Assembly: GCA_947650795.1 (NCBI GenBank)
Contig: CANSWR010000005.1
Location: 1-49,126, forward strand
Source: an uncultured Bacillota bacterium
Lineage (GTDB): Bacteria > Bacillota_I > Bacilli_A > RF39 > UBA660
Length of the DNA stretch: 49,126 nucleotides
Reading direction: 5' to 3'
Shown here: positions 6,603 to 15,255 of the stretch, in pieces
How the letters are laid out: each line of letters starts with the position of its first letter
How positions within the stretch are numbered: the first letter of the stretch is position 1
Notes under the pieces: generated by a model
Told to the model about the DNA's origin: nothing
The model's database searches: none
The model's input: the letters and a program-made list of their open reading frames with translations, nothing else
Program-made: the position numbers and the translations under genes

Positions 6603-9600
6603 AAGTAAAATACTTAAAATTAGTTTAGCTTGTTTAGTTGTTATTTGTTTTCCTAGTTCTTTGTTTGCTGCTTATTCTGATCAATGTAGTTTGCAGAATT
6701 TGACTAATATTACTGTTTCTTCTACACAAAATAATTTTGCTGGTATAACAACATCTAATGGAAATCATACAGCTAATTTAACGTATAAATATGATGCTCC
6801 ATCTGGATGCGAAAATTCTGCAATATTTTGTATTACTCCAAGTATGTCTAGTCAATCTAATATGAGTTATACTTTGGCAAGTGACGATTTATATAATGTA
6901 AGTAATTGTACTAGTTCTAAAGATACAACTACTAAATATTGTGGAATGGCGGGAATACTTCAAGAAGCTTATGGAATGCAATCTCAAGTAGGTGATTATG
7001 CAAAATTAAATGGTGCTATAACTTTGTCTTTAAGATTATGGGCAGCAACTGAGAGAAAAGATGGCGGTCAAAATGGTCTTTTTGATGATTCTAAGTATGA
7101 TGGGGATATTACTAAAGCTTCTAATTATATTTGGGATACTGTTAATTCTGGAGGACAAGTTAGTACAGATGTTTTAAGAAAATACTTTCCAGAGATTAAA
7201 GATGAGTCAGATGATGTGATTCAATTAGCAGTTCAGTGGTATGCTAGTGCTGCTAAAGGTGTAGATATTCAAAGAGCAGATGATTTTATTAATGATGATT
7301 ATACGACTGTTAAAGGAGAAGGTTCAGATTCTGTAGAATTTAATATTAATGGCACTTTTCAAGAAGTATTAGGAGTTACTATAGATGGAGTAGAATCAGA
7401 TCAAATAGTGTATTCTAAGAAGCCATGTAGTAATGGAGAAGGAGAATGTTTGAGTTTTGATGTTACTGATGAAATGAAAGCGCAACTTTGTGAAGGTAAA
7501 CCTAATAATACAGAAATTCCGATTACAGTTAAAACTGTAAGTTCATCTGCAGTTGATAAGATGAGAGTTTATAAGCCTTCTACAAATGGTAGTAATCAAT
7601 ATTTTGTAGGATTTGATGCTTATGATCAACCTAAAGAGGTACCTTTTAATATAACATGTGAAGTTTTTACTGAAAAATGCGAAGTAGAAAATGGTGTGTG
7701 TAAGATAGGTGATGAGGTTGTTCAATGTGCTAATAGCAAGGAGGAAGCAGCAGAGTTATATCCTGAAAGTGATTGTTATTGTGAGTATGATGAAACAACT
7801 CAAGAATGTAAAGTAGGAGGAACACCAGTAAATTGTGAAGAGTATCCTGGTTGTGGACAAAGTGATTGTGAAGTAGAAAATGGTGTGTGTAAAATAGGCG
7901 ATGAAGTAGTACCATGCGCTAATACTAAAGAAGAAGGTGCTGTTTTATATCCTAATACTGAGTGTTATTGTGAATATGATGAAGATACTCAACAATGTAC
8001 AATAGATGGAACACCAGTAAACTGTGATGAATATCCTGGATGTAAGAAAGAAAAATGTGAAGTAGAAAATGGTGTGTGTAAAATAGGCGATGAAGTAGTA
8101 CCTTGTGCTAACAATAAAGAAGCAGCTGAGGTTTTGTATCCAGATAGTGATTGTTATTGTGAATATGATGAAAGTACTAAGCAATGTACTGTTGATGGAA
8201 CTCCAGTAAATTGTGATGATTATCCAGATTGTAAAGATGATGTATGTGTGCCAGTAAATGGAAAATGTTATATAGGAGACCAAGAAGTTTCTTGTGACAT
8301 TCCAGAGTGTGAGTGTGAAAGAGTTGGAGACGATTGCTTTATAGGTGAGTCTTCTGTAGATTGTGGTAAATATGAAAATTGTCCTAAATGTGAAAAAGTG
8401 GGAGATATTTGTAAAATAGGAGATAAAATTGTGAACTGTGGAACACATGCTGATTGTCCAAAAGATGATGATCCAGGTACTTGTCCTATAAGGAAACAAG
8501 ATGAGTTACCATATGACACTTGTAAAGATGGTCAAACAGATGGTTTACTTGCAGATCCACCAATGTGTTCAATATTAAAGAATAATATTAAAGCTGCTTA
8601 TGAAATAGAGCAGTATGGGGATTCAAAATATTGTGATGTTTTCTGTAGAGAAACATATGTGTTTAAGTTTATGGATAAAGAAGCAGTCCAATCTGGTAGA
8701 TATTTTAGACATGATGTTGAGAAAAAATATGTTAATGTATCTAATTTAAGTACTGTAGTAACTTCTACTCAGCAATGTACATCACTTATTGATTATGATA
8801 CTTGGAAACAAGATTATATAAATGCTAACAGAAGTGTTAGAGAAGCGTTTAATGAAGTTAAATACTGGGAGTCACTTTATAATTTGAATGGTGGTATGCC
8901 AACTAAGATTGATAATTGTGGCGGAGGCGCTAGTGGATGTGATGGTTGTTATTGGCCTGATGCTTGTGGAGACTGGGGGCTTCATTGGAATACAGGTTAT
9001 TATGGTAAGACTGATGCTTTCGGAAATAATCCAACTACATCTGCAAATGAAGATCATTTAGGTCGTGCTGCTCAGTGTCCTCAATTGGTATGTACAGGAG
9101 GGTATGACTTAAAAGGTAATTGTCTAGCTTACTCTTGTGTTGGTGCTTCTGTTGGGCCTGCATTAACTGTACAACAAGCTAGTGGTATAGATAGAGATTA
9201 TGTTATTAAACAACATGCTGCTGCAGTTTCTTCTTACAGATCTACTTTAAATACAAGAAATGATTTAATTAATAGAATATTTAATTGTAATTTCTTTGAT
9301 CCAAGTGAAGTTAGTCAATATTTTAATGATCCTGGTAGTTATTTTGTTTCAATGTTTGCTGGTAATCATACAGCTTCACCTAAAGTTACTTCTGAAACTT
9401 ATGGAGAGATTAGAGATAATTATGAACCTAATTCTGAAATAGAAAGATTGTCTTATGATGAACAAGGAAGATTAAAAGAAGAAGGCAGTGCTAGCAATGT
9501 TCAATTTGATAAATTGTTAAGTGATGAGAGAATAGTTGAAAACAAAGGTTACGTAACTAGTGCTGAAAGTAATAATCCAGAAGACAATACAGTTTGTGGT

Positions 9601-10578
9601 GGATGTGATGATCCTATTAATAATAAGTTATCATCAGTACCTAGACAAGATGATGAATATGGTCAACTTGATGGTAGAGATTTTACTTTCTGGGTATGTA
9701 CTGGAAGTTTAGCTGGAGCAAAATGTAATAATGAAAGTGGAAGATTAAAGATTCCTAAGAACTATGTTGCTAATATGGAGGTTACTCGAGAAACTGGTTA
9801 TTGGCAAAGAACAAATTTTGCTACTGAAATATTTACTGGTAAAGTAGTAGAAGGTAGTGGAGGATTACAGTTGCCTGAAAAATCTTGGCCAGTTGCTATT
9901 AGTACATTGACAGGAGATTATAATATATTCTTGAAATTTACTAAATTTGGTGATTTGAAGAGAAAGAATGGAACTCTTAAATTAGAATTTGATACAGATG
10001 TTAATTGTGGATATACAGTTATAAATGAAATGACTAAATATGATTGTGATGATGGATATCATGAATGTTATGATTGTGATGATCCAAGTACACCTGAAAA
10101 TGAATGTTTTCCACCAGGTGGAGGAGATCCAAGTGATCCTAAAAAATTAGATTTGGGCTTCTATTTTAGAAGTATTGATTTAACTGATATATTCCCTAAT
10201 TCTGTATATAGTCCTAATCAGACATTATTAAATCCTAATAGACCTATAGGTTCTAACTGGAATACTCCGAATGCTATTCAAGCTATAAATAAAATTCAAG
10301 ATTTAGGAAATGGTGTATGGGGAGTAGATCAAAAACCAGAATATGTGATAACTTTAACTCCAGCAATGAGAAAAGCTATTACTAAAAATAATAGAGAAAT
10401 ATATAAGGCAGATTATTTGACTGCAAGTACACTTTCATGTAATCAAAGTACAGCAATATGTAGTAGTACTTGGTTACAAAGAGACTTAAGAAATATTTTA
10501 CAAGATTTTAATCATGGAGACTATTTTGTTCAAAATGATAATTCAGGAAATAATTTGTATGTAGTTGGGAGGAATTAA
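6595..10578 (+). CDS. Giant cysteine-rich secreted protein with tandem repeats
   Basis: The 1327-residue protein begins with a signal peptide (cleavage probably after SLFAA, about residue 25). Residues about 30-250 form an N-terminal domain that weakly resembles Gram-positive thioester domains, with Cys79 in IFCITP. Three near-identical 63-residue cysteine-rich repeats and a degenerate fourth follow (nucleotides 7678-8470). The middle has many further cysteines (CGGGASGCDGCYW, CPQLVC). There is no C-terminal membrane helix and no sortase motif, so it must be released or held by partners. It is coupled to the 5925 gene and followed after 3 bases by a small TadE/F-like gene. My guess is a large adhesin or tip protein of the adjacent appendage; the sequence does not prove it. 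Confidence 0.85.
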   Translation: MNRSKILKISLACLVVICFPSSLFAAYSDQCSLQNLTNITVSSTQNNFAGITTSNGNHTANLTYKYDAPSGCENSAIFCITPSMSSQSNMSYTLASDDLYNVSNCTSSKDTTTKYCGMAGILQEAYGMQSQVGDYAKLNGAITLSLRLWAATERKDGGQNGLFDDSKYDGDITKASNYIWDTVNSGGQVSTDVLRKYFPEIKDESDDVIQLAVQWYASAAKGVDIQRADDFINDDYTTVKGEGSDSVEFNINGTFQEVLGVTIDGVESDQIVYSKKPCSNGEGECLSFDVTDEMKAQLCEGKPNNTEIPITVKTVSSSAVDKMRVYKPSTNGSNQYFVGFDAYDQPKEVPFNITCEVFTEKCEVENGVCKIGDEVVQCANSKEEAAELYPESDCYCEYDETTQECKVGGTPVNCEEYPGCGQSDCEVENGVCKIGDEVVPCANTKEEGAVLYPNTECYCEYDEDTQQCTIDGTPVNCDEYPGCKKEKCEVENGVCKIGDEVVPCANNKEAAEVLYPDSDCYCEYDESTKQCTVDGTPVNCDDYPDCKDDVCVPVNGKCYIGDQEVSCDIPECECERVGDDCFIGESSVDCGKYENCPKCEKVGDICKIGDKIVNCGTHADCPKDDDPGTCPIRKQDELPYDTCKDGQTDGLLADPPMCSILKNNIKAAYEIEQYGDSKYCDVFCRETYVFKFMDKEAVQSGRYFRHDVEKKYVNVSNLSTVVTSTQQCTSLIDYDTWKQDYINANRSVREAFNEVKYWESLYNLNGGMPTKIDNCGGGASGCDGCYWPDACGDWGLHWNTGYYGKTDAFGNNPTTSANEDHLGRAAQCPQLVCTGGYDLKGNCLAYSCVGASVGPALTVQQASGIDRDYVIKQHAAAVSSYRSTLNTRNDLINRIFNCNFFDPSEVSQYFNDPGSYFVSMFAGNHTASPKVTSETYGEIRDNYEPNSEIERLSYDEQGRLKEEGSASNVQFDKLLSDERIVENKGYVTSAESNNPEDNTVCGGCDDPINNKLSSVPRQDDEYGQLDGRDFTFWVCTGSLAGAKCNNESGRLKIPKNYVANMEVTRETGYWQRTNFATEIFTGKVVEGSGGLQLPEKSWPVAISTLTGDYNIFLKFTKFGDLKRKNGTLKLEFDTDVNCGYTVINEMTKYDCDDGYHECYDCDDPSTPENECFPPGGGDPSDPKKLDLGFYFRSIDLTDIFPNSVYSPNQTLLNPNRPIGSNWNTPNAIQAINKIQDLGNGVWGVDQKPEYVITLTPAMRKAITKNNREIYKADYLTASTLSCNQSTAICSSTWLQRDLRNILQDFNHGDYFVQNDNSGNNLYVVGRN
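7678..8470 (+). repeat. 189-bp in-frame tandem repeats (3 full copies plus degenerate)
   Basis: Units start at 7678, 7867, 8056 and 8245, exactly 189 bases (63 codons) apart. Each opens with a Cys followed by EVENGVCKIGDEVV and later contains CYCEYDE and a GTPVNC block. Copies 2 and 3 are nearly identical over their first about 45 bases, which suggests recent duplication. The fourth unit is shortened and diverged, with CKIGDKIVNC still visible. Confidence 0.95.
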
Positions 10579-10581
10579 TAA

Positions 10582-11028
10582 ATGAAATATACTTTTTGGG
10601 CTTATGGATTAATAGCGCTAGGGGTTGCAATATTAGTAGGTCTTAGATTTGTTAATGATTTAACAACTACTTCTGAAGCAGATTATTATCTTACTAAAGA
10701 AGTAATGCAAGCATCGATGTTAGATTCTATAGATTATGGTGTTTATAGAAGATATGGAGATGTTAGAATTATAAAAGATAAGTTTATAGAAAACTTTATT
10801 AAAAGATTTAGTGAAGGAGTTGGGGGGTCTAAAACTTATTCTATAGAATTTTATGAAATATATGAAGAGCCTGTTAAAGCTACAGTTATTGTTAAAACAG
10901 GTACTGGAAGTTTTCAAGTTACTAGTGATCAAGTATTGGATAGTGGAATATTGACAACATTAAGTGGAATAGTTGAAACTAAGTATCAAGAAGATTGTGT
11001 ACAAAAAGGTATATGTAATGAATATTAA
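10582..11028 (+). CDS. Small single-pass protein, TadE/F-like minor pilin candidate
   Basis: The 148-residue product has one N-terminal membrane segment (about residues 5-23) and an extracellular part with an early helix (TTTSEADYYLTKEVMQAS) and later beta-rich sequence. Cysteines occur only near the C-terminus. This layout resembles TadE/TadF pseudopilins; from memory it may correspond to the DUF5411 family. It starts 3 bases after the giant cysteine-rich gene, after GGGAGGAATTAATA, and ends in a terminator, so it closes that operon. Confidence 0.7.
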   Translation: MKYTFWAYGLIALGVAILVGLRFVNDLTTTSEADYYLTKEVMQASMLDSIDYGVYRRYGDVRIIKDKFIENFIKRFSEGVGGSKTYSIEFYEIYEEPVKATVIVKTGTGSFQVTSDQVLDSGILTTLSGIVETKYQEDCVQKGICNEY

Positions 11029-11060
11029 AGGGATATCTGAAAAGATATTCTTTTTCTTTT
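11027..11060 (+). terminator. Terminator of the 5925-11028 operon
   Basis: AAAGGGATATCT (11027-11038) pairs with AGATATTCTTTT around GAAA with two wobble pairs, then runs into a T-rich tract. It starts inside the stop codon. Confidence 0.75.
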
Positions 11061-11097
11061 TTCTTATGATTATTTGTATAATTTTTGCAACTCAAGA

Positions 11098-11127
11098 TTG
11101 ACTATTGTACTTTGGTTGTTATATAAT
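11098..11127 (+). promoter_or_regulatory. Promoter of the cpaB-tadABC operon
   Basis: TTGACT (11098-11103) and TATAAT (11122-11127) with an 18-base spacer form a near-consensus sigma-A promoter. TAGGAGGAG follows before the start codon. Confidence 0.75.
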
Positions 11128-11152
11128 GATATAGTAAGGATAGGAGGAGTTT

Positions 11153-11971
11153 ATGAATAATTTGATTATTTCTTTAAAGAGGTTTTTTGGAAACAAAAAT
11201 ACAATAACAATTATATGTGTTTTAGCTATTGTTCTTATTTTGTATTTTGCATACAATTATAGAATTAAACAAGCTACTGAACCTTTAAGGGTTCCTTATG
11301 CAAGACAGGAAATTCAACCAAGAGAACAAATTACAGAAGATATGATAGGGTATGTGGAAATTCCTAAAAAGATGATTACTAGTAATACTGTAACTAATAT
11401 TAACAATATAATTGGTATGTTTGCGAATTATAATACAGTTATTCCATCTGGTAGTTTATTTTATCAAAGTACTTTAGTAACTTGGGAACAAATGCCTGAT
11501 TCTGCTTGGGCTGATATACCAGATAAATATACTGTTGTTAGTTTAAATGTTAATACTGAAACTACTTATGGTAATTCAATATTTCCTGGAAATTATATAG
11601 ATCTTTATTATGCTGCTCATGATAGTACTGGAAAACTGTTATTAGGTAAATTAATTGAAAGTATTGAAGTTTTAGCTGTAAAAGATGGCTCAGGTAATCA
11701 TGTTTTTGAAAATAGTGCAGAACTTAGTGCACCATCTTCATTAATATTTGCTGTTCCAGAAGATATGCATTTATTACTTAGAAAGGCAGGATATTTAAGT
11801 GGAGAGATTATTCCAGTTCCAAGAAATGCAAGTTATAGTGATAATCCAGGTGCTACTATTGTTAGTAGTGAATATATAGAAGACTTTATTTTGAGTCAAA
11901 CAGTTATATTACCTGAACAAGGTGGTAGTTCAAATGGTGGAAACAACGGAAGACCTGGAACAGTTAATTAA
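11153..11971 (+). CDS. cpaB: CpaB/RcpC-like SAF-domain protein
   Basis: The 272-residue protein has a cytoplasmic N-terminus, a membrane helix (about 18-37), then a SAF-type region (VPYARQEIQPREQITEDMI; ...GMFANYNTVIPSGSLFYQ) and the characteristic C-terminal CpaB half (NIFPGNY-like SIFPGNYIDLYY, VLAVKDGSG, FAVPEDMHLLLRKA). A Gly/Asn-rich tail ends it. CpaB/RcpC proteins assist Tad pilus assembly outside the inner membrane; in this monoderm it would act at the wall side. It is first in an operon with tadA, tadB and tadC. Confidence 0.85.
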   Translation: MNNLIISLKRFFGNKNTITIICVLAIVLILYFAYNYRIKQATEPLRVPYARQEIQPREQITEDMIGYVEIPKKMITSNTVTNINNIIGMFANYNTVIPSGSLFYQSTLVTWEQMPDSAWADIPDKYTVVSLNVNTETTYGNSIFPGNYIDLYYAAHDSTGKLLLGKLIESIEVLAVKDGSGNHVFENSAELSAPSSLIFAVPEDMHLLLRKAGYLSGEIIPVPRNASYSDNPGATIVSSEYIEDFILSQTVILPEQGGSSNGGNNGRPGTVN

Positions 11972-11990
11972 ATAAAAAGTGGGTGAAATT

Positions 11991-13094
11991 ATGAATAATT
12001 CTATATTTGATCAAATTGATTTTGGTCCTTTAAAAGATTTGCTTGATAACGATGACATAACAGATATATCTTTTTCGAATGGAGCTCAAGTTCATGTGAA
12101 AACACTTAGTAAAGGTGTTTTTCAAATAAATAGGCCAGAAATTAGTAATCAACTTATGGAAAAAATAGCGTTTCAATGTTCAAATGTTATGGGTAAGACG
12201 TTTAACATGGCTCATCCTATGTTGGATGCTGAGAGTGCTGAACTCAGACTTAACTTTGTTCATGAAAGTATAGCGACTAATGGAATTGCTTGTGTTATTC
12301 GTAAGACTCCTGCAAAAATAAGACTTAATAAAGAGAAACTTCTTAATGAAGATTATGTTTCTTTACCTCTTCATGATTTTCTGTTTAAGTGTGTTGAGGG
12401 TCACTGCAATATTATTGTTAGTGGAGAAACTGGTAGTGGTAAAACAGAGTTTGTTAAATATTTAGCAAGTCATATTGCTGAAAATGAAAAAATTATAACT
12501 ATAGAAGATACATTGGAACTTCATCTAGATAGAATATTTCCACATAGAGATATTGTAGCTATGAAAACTAATAATATTGCAAGTTATAGTGATATACTTG
12601 TTGCTTGTATGAGACAGAATCCAAAATGGATTTTATTGTCAGAGGTTCGTAGTGCAGAAGCTGTTACAGCTGTCAGAAACTCTATAAGTAGTGGACATAA
12701 TATTTTGTCTACTATTCACTCAGAAAAGGCAAGTGGAATACCTATGCGTTTATACAGTTTACTTGAGACTAATTTGGATGTAGAACAGTTTCTAAAAACT
12801 ATGCATAGATATATCCATTTAGGTGTTCATATTAAAGGTTATATGTCTAAGAAATATGAAAGATTTCAAAGAGAGATAGTAGAAGTAGCTGAGTTTTATG
12901 TAGATAAAGATAATAATGCTTGTACTAATGTGTTATTTAGTAAGGGTATGGACGGAAATGAGAGTTATCATAATCCTAGTTCATATTTATTGGATTATTT
13001 GGGAGCACAAGGTATTTATTTGCCTAAAGAAACTTTTGTCAGAGAAGGTACACAACTAAGAGAGGCTGTAGTACAAAGTGTTCCAGTAAATTAG
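11991..13094 (+). CDS. tadA: TadA/CpaF-type secretion ATPase
   Basis: ATG 11991 lies after GTGGGTGAA; the GTG at 11979 is part of that ribosome site. The 367-residue protein is a PulE/VirB11-superfamily ATPase: Walker A GETGSGKT at 145-152, an Asp box with ITIEDTLEL, Walker B region WILLSEVRSAEA with Glu218, and a His box STIHSEKA. It is shorter than most CpaF proteins because the N-terminal domain is reduced. In Tad systems it powers pilus extension and retraction. Since VirB11 belongs to the same superfamily and the T4SS genes follow, a dual motor role is conceivable, but the adjacent tadB and tadC favour a Tad role. Confidence 0.93.
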   Translation: MNNSIFDQIDFGPLKDLLDNDDITDISFSNGAQVHVKTLSKGVFQINRPEISNQLMEKIAFQCSNVMGKTFNMAHPMLDAESAELRLNFVHESIATNGIACVIRKTPAKIRLNKEKLLNEDYVSLPLHDFLFKCVEGHCNIIVSGETGSGKTEFVKYLASHIAENEKIITIEDTLELHLDRIFPHRDIVAMKTNNIASYSDILVACMRQNPKWILLSEVRSAEAVTAVRNSISSGHNILSTIHSEKASGIPMRLYSLLETNLDVEQFLKTMHRYIHLGVHIKGYMSKKYERFQREIVEVAEFYVDKDNNACTNVLFSKGMDGNESYHNPSSYLLDYLGAQGIYLPKETFVREGTQLREAVVQSVPVN

Positions 13095-13120
13095 ATTTTT
13101 ATAAAAAGTGAGGTGAGCTT

Positions 13121-14020
13121 ATGTACATAGAAATTTTAGTAATATTTTTTATTCTAGTTTTTATGGTCTTGTATAGACGTAATACTGGTGGTAAATTTTA
13201 TAAATATATTTCTAATGGAGTGAGTGAAGTCTATGATAAGTATGCACCTTATTCATTTAAAATGGTTAGGGAGAAGACTAAAGAGTTGGGTCAAGAATAT
13301 ACTCCAAGACAATACATGATTCAGATTGCTGTGTTTGCTGGAGGTGCTGCTATTGTTACATATTTATATTTTTATAGTATAATAGTATCTATAGTTTATG
13401 CAATTATTGCAGTACTTTTTATTCCTTATTTAGCGTATTTAAGATGTAATAAGGTTTATAGTGAATATTTATTTGAACAGATACAAGTTTATTCAACGAA
13501 CGTTATAATGGAGTTTAATACTACTCAATCTTTTGTTAAATCTTTAGAAGGTGTAAGGGATAGTGGGGTTCTTGAAGATCCTGTGCTTCATGATGTAAGT
13601 GAGATGATATCTATTGCTTATTCTAGTTCATCTATTGATGATGCTATAGATTATTTTAATAGTAAATATGATTATTATATTATAAGAAATATGCATCAAT
13701 TATTTTTACAAATAACTAAAGAAGGTTCTAAGGATTCTGGAGAAGCTTTAGAAGGAATGAGTCAAGATATAGACTCATTAGTAGAGAGTGTATATAGAGA
13801 TAGAATTGATAGAGCTAATTTTCATAAGCAGTTTCTTACATTTGGTGTAGCGTTGTATTTTTTAGTTTCACTAGTGCAATTGCTTTTAGGTAATGATAGT
13901 TATTTGGCTCTTATAAGTCAATGGTATGTTCAAATATTACTTCACCTTGTTGTGATAATTAATTCGTACTTTCTTCTTTCAGGAGAAAAATATTATAATG
14001 AGGATGTGGGCGCAGAATGA
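13121..14020 (+). CDS. tadB: TadB-like platform protein
   Basis: The 299-residue protein has an N-terminal membrane helix, two further helices around 66-110, a cytoplasmic T2SSF-type helical domain (about 120-235, with ...ESVYRDRIDRANFHKQ), and two C-terminal helices. This is the layout of TadB, an inner-membrane platform protein of the Tad pilus. GAGGTGAGC precedes the start. Its stop overlaps the start of the next gene as ATGA. Confidence 0.85.
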   Translation: MYIEILVIFFILVFMVLYRRNTGGKFYKYISNGVSEVYDKYAPYSFKMVREKTKELGQEYTPRQYMIQIAVFAGGAAIVTYLYFYSIIVSIVYAIIAVLFIPYLAYLRCNKVYSEYLFEQIQVYSTNVIMEFNTTQSFVKSLEGVRDSGVLEDPVLHDVSEMISIAYSSSSIDDAIDYFNSKYDYYIIRNMHQLFLQITKEGSKDSGEALEGMSQDIDSLVESVYRDRIDRANFHKQFLTFGVALYFLVSLVQLLLGNDSYLALISQWYVQILLHLVVIINSYFLLSGEKYYNEDVGAE

Positions 14021-14808
14021 TGATTGAAATAGGGATTATAGGTTTATTATTAGTTGTTATTTTGTTTGTTCAGGGTAAGATAGATGGTAATAAGTTTATA
14101 AAAGATAATGAAAAAATATTTAAGTTACTTAGAGAAGACGATTATAATTTTTTGGTTGCAGCTAGGTATGGAGATGGGGTAAACCCAGATGTTTTATTCG
14201 AAAAAAGAGTTAAGGATGGACTTTTAGTACTTGTTCTTTTAGTTGTTATATTTATAGCTAATTTGAACTTTTTGAGTTTGATTATTTGCTTTATAATTTC
14301 ATATATAGTTTTTAAAAACGGTTATTCAAAATTAAAAAGTTATTATAAAAAACATTTACATGAAATAGATATGTTACTTCCATATTATTTAAAAAGTTTA
14401 GAAATTTTGATTCAACATTATACAGTACCAGTTGCACTTTCAAAAAGTATTGATCAAGCTCCACCAATTTTTAAAGATGGGCTTAGAGAATTAATTGGAA
14501 GTATTAATGCAGGTGATTCAACAATAGATCCATACATGGCGTTTGCTATAAGATATCCTGTAAGAGATTCTATGAGAATGATGAGACTTCTTTATAGATT
14601 GGGTCTTGGTAATCAAGAGAGAAAACAAGAACAGTTGATTATGTTTTCTAGAACTATTTCTAGTTTGCAATCAAAAAGTAGAGATATGAAATATAAAGAG
14701 CGTCTTGATAAGATGGAAAGAAAGACAATGGTTATGCTTTCAACTACTGGTGCAGGAGTCATGGTAATATTAGTTATAGCTATTTTACAGATGTTTGCTG
14801 CGGTATAA
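14017..14808 (+). CDS. tadC: TadC-like platform protein
   Basis: The 263-residue protein pairs with TadB: an N-terminal helix, a hydrophobic hairpin at about 70-100, a cytoplasmic T2SSF-type domain (LPYYLKSLEILIQHYTVPVA... GDSTIDPYMAFAIRYP), and a C-terminal membrane helix (about 240-260). The 4-base ATGA overlap with tadB indicates coupled translation. A large terminator follows, so the operon cpaB-tadA-tadB-tadC ends here. Confidence 0.85.
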   Translation: MMIEIGIIGLLLVVILFVQGKIDGNKFIKDNEKIFKLLREDDYNFLVAARYGDGVNPDVLFEKRVKDGLLVLVLLVVIFIANLNFLSLIICFIISYIVFKNGYSKLKSYYKKHLHEIDMLLPYYLKSLEILIQHYTVPVALSKSIDQAPPIFKDGLRELIGSINAGDSTIDPYMAFAIRYPVRDSMRMMRLLYRLGLGNQERKQEQLIMFSRTISSLQSKSRDMKYKERLDKMERKTMVMLSTTGAGVMVILVIAILQMFAAV

Positions 14809-14832
14809 GTTTATTGAAAATAATATTATTGT

Positions 14833-14890
14833 AAAGTAAATTGTTAATATATGTAAATATGTATAAAATAATTTACTTTTCTTTTTATAT
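14833..14890 (+). terminator. Terminator between tadC and the pilin gene
   Basis: AAAGTAAATT (14833-14842) and AATTTACTTT (14870-14879) form a perfect 10-bp stem closing a loop of 27 bases that can itself pair weakly. A T-rich tract follows. Confidence 0.65.
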
Positions 14891-14894
14891 TTTC

Positions 14895-14923
14895 TTGATA
14901 ATTATTTAGGTTTAAAGTATAAT
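14895..14923 (+). promoter_or_regulatory. Promoter of the Flp-like pilin gene
   Basis: TTGATA (14895-14900), 17 bases, TATAAT (14918-14923). This near-consensus promoter, directly after a terminator and before GAGGAGGTAATTG, suggests strong independent expression of the pilin. Confidence 0.8.
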
Positions 14924-14958
14924 AAATATTGTAATAATAAAATAGAGGAGGTAATTGA

Positions 14959-15231
14959 ATGAAAGATGCAGTAGGTGAATTAAACATGACAGTTATCACT
15001 GTTATAGCTATAGCAGCAATCGCGGCTTTATTCTATGTATTCGTTTGGCCTATGATTCAAAGAGTAATAGTTCAACAAACTTGTAATACTTTAGGAACTG
15101 GTTATACAGCTACTAAGATGGAGGCGTCAGATACAACTTTATGTAATACTTCTAGTGATAGAACTGATTGTTGGGTATGTAAATGTGATCCATCAAAAGG
15201 TGACTGTAAGACTGATGTTAAAGCTGATTAA
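14959..15231 (+). CDS. Flp-like major pilin candidate
   Basis: The 90-residue product starts MKDAVGELN and continues with a hydrophobic helix (about residues 10-31), as in class III/Flp-type prepilins in which a short charged leader with Gly and Glu precedes the helix. The C-terminal half is hydrophilic and has six cysteines, including DCWVCKC. Position after tadABC, size and its own strong promoter support a major pilin. No prepilin peptidase gene lies in the window, and the cleavage site (probably after Gly6) is a guess. Confidence 0.75.
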   Translation: MKDAVGELNMTVITVIAIAAIAALFYVFVWPMIQRVIVQQTCNTLGTGYTATKMEASDTTLCNTSSDRTDCWVCKCDPSKGDCKTDVKAD

Positions 15232-15255
15232 GTGAGTAGAAGGAGTCTGGTGTAA

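Noticed and set aside
7678-8470. CRISPR-like repeat array
   Set aside because: The repeats are 189 bases, in frame and without unique spacers; they encode protein repeats.
7945-8519. Two long - strand ORFs (184 and 83 codons)
   Set aside because: They are shadows created by the in-frame cysteine-rich repeats of the + strand gene.
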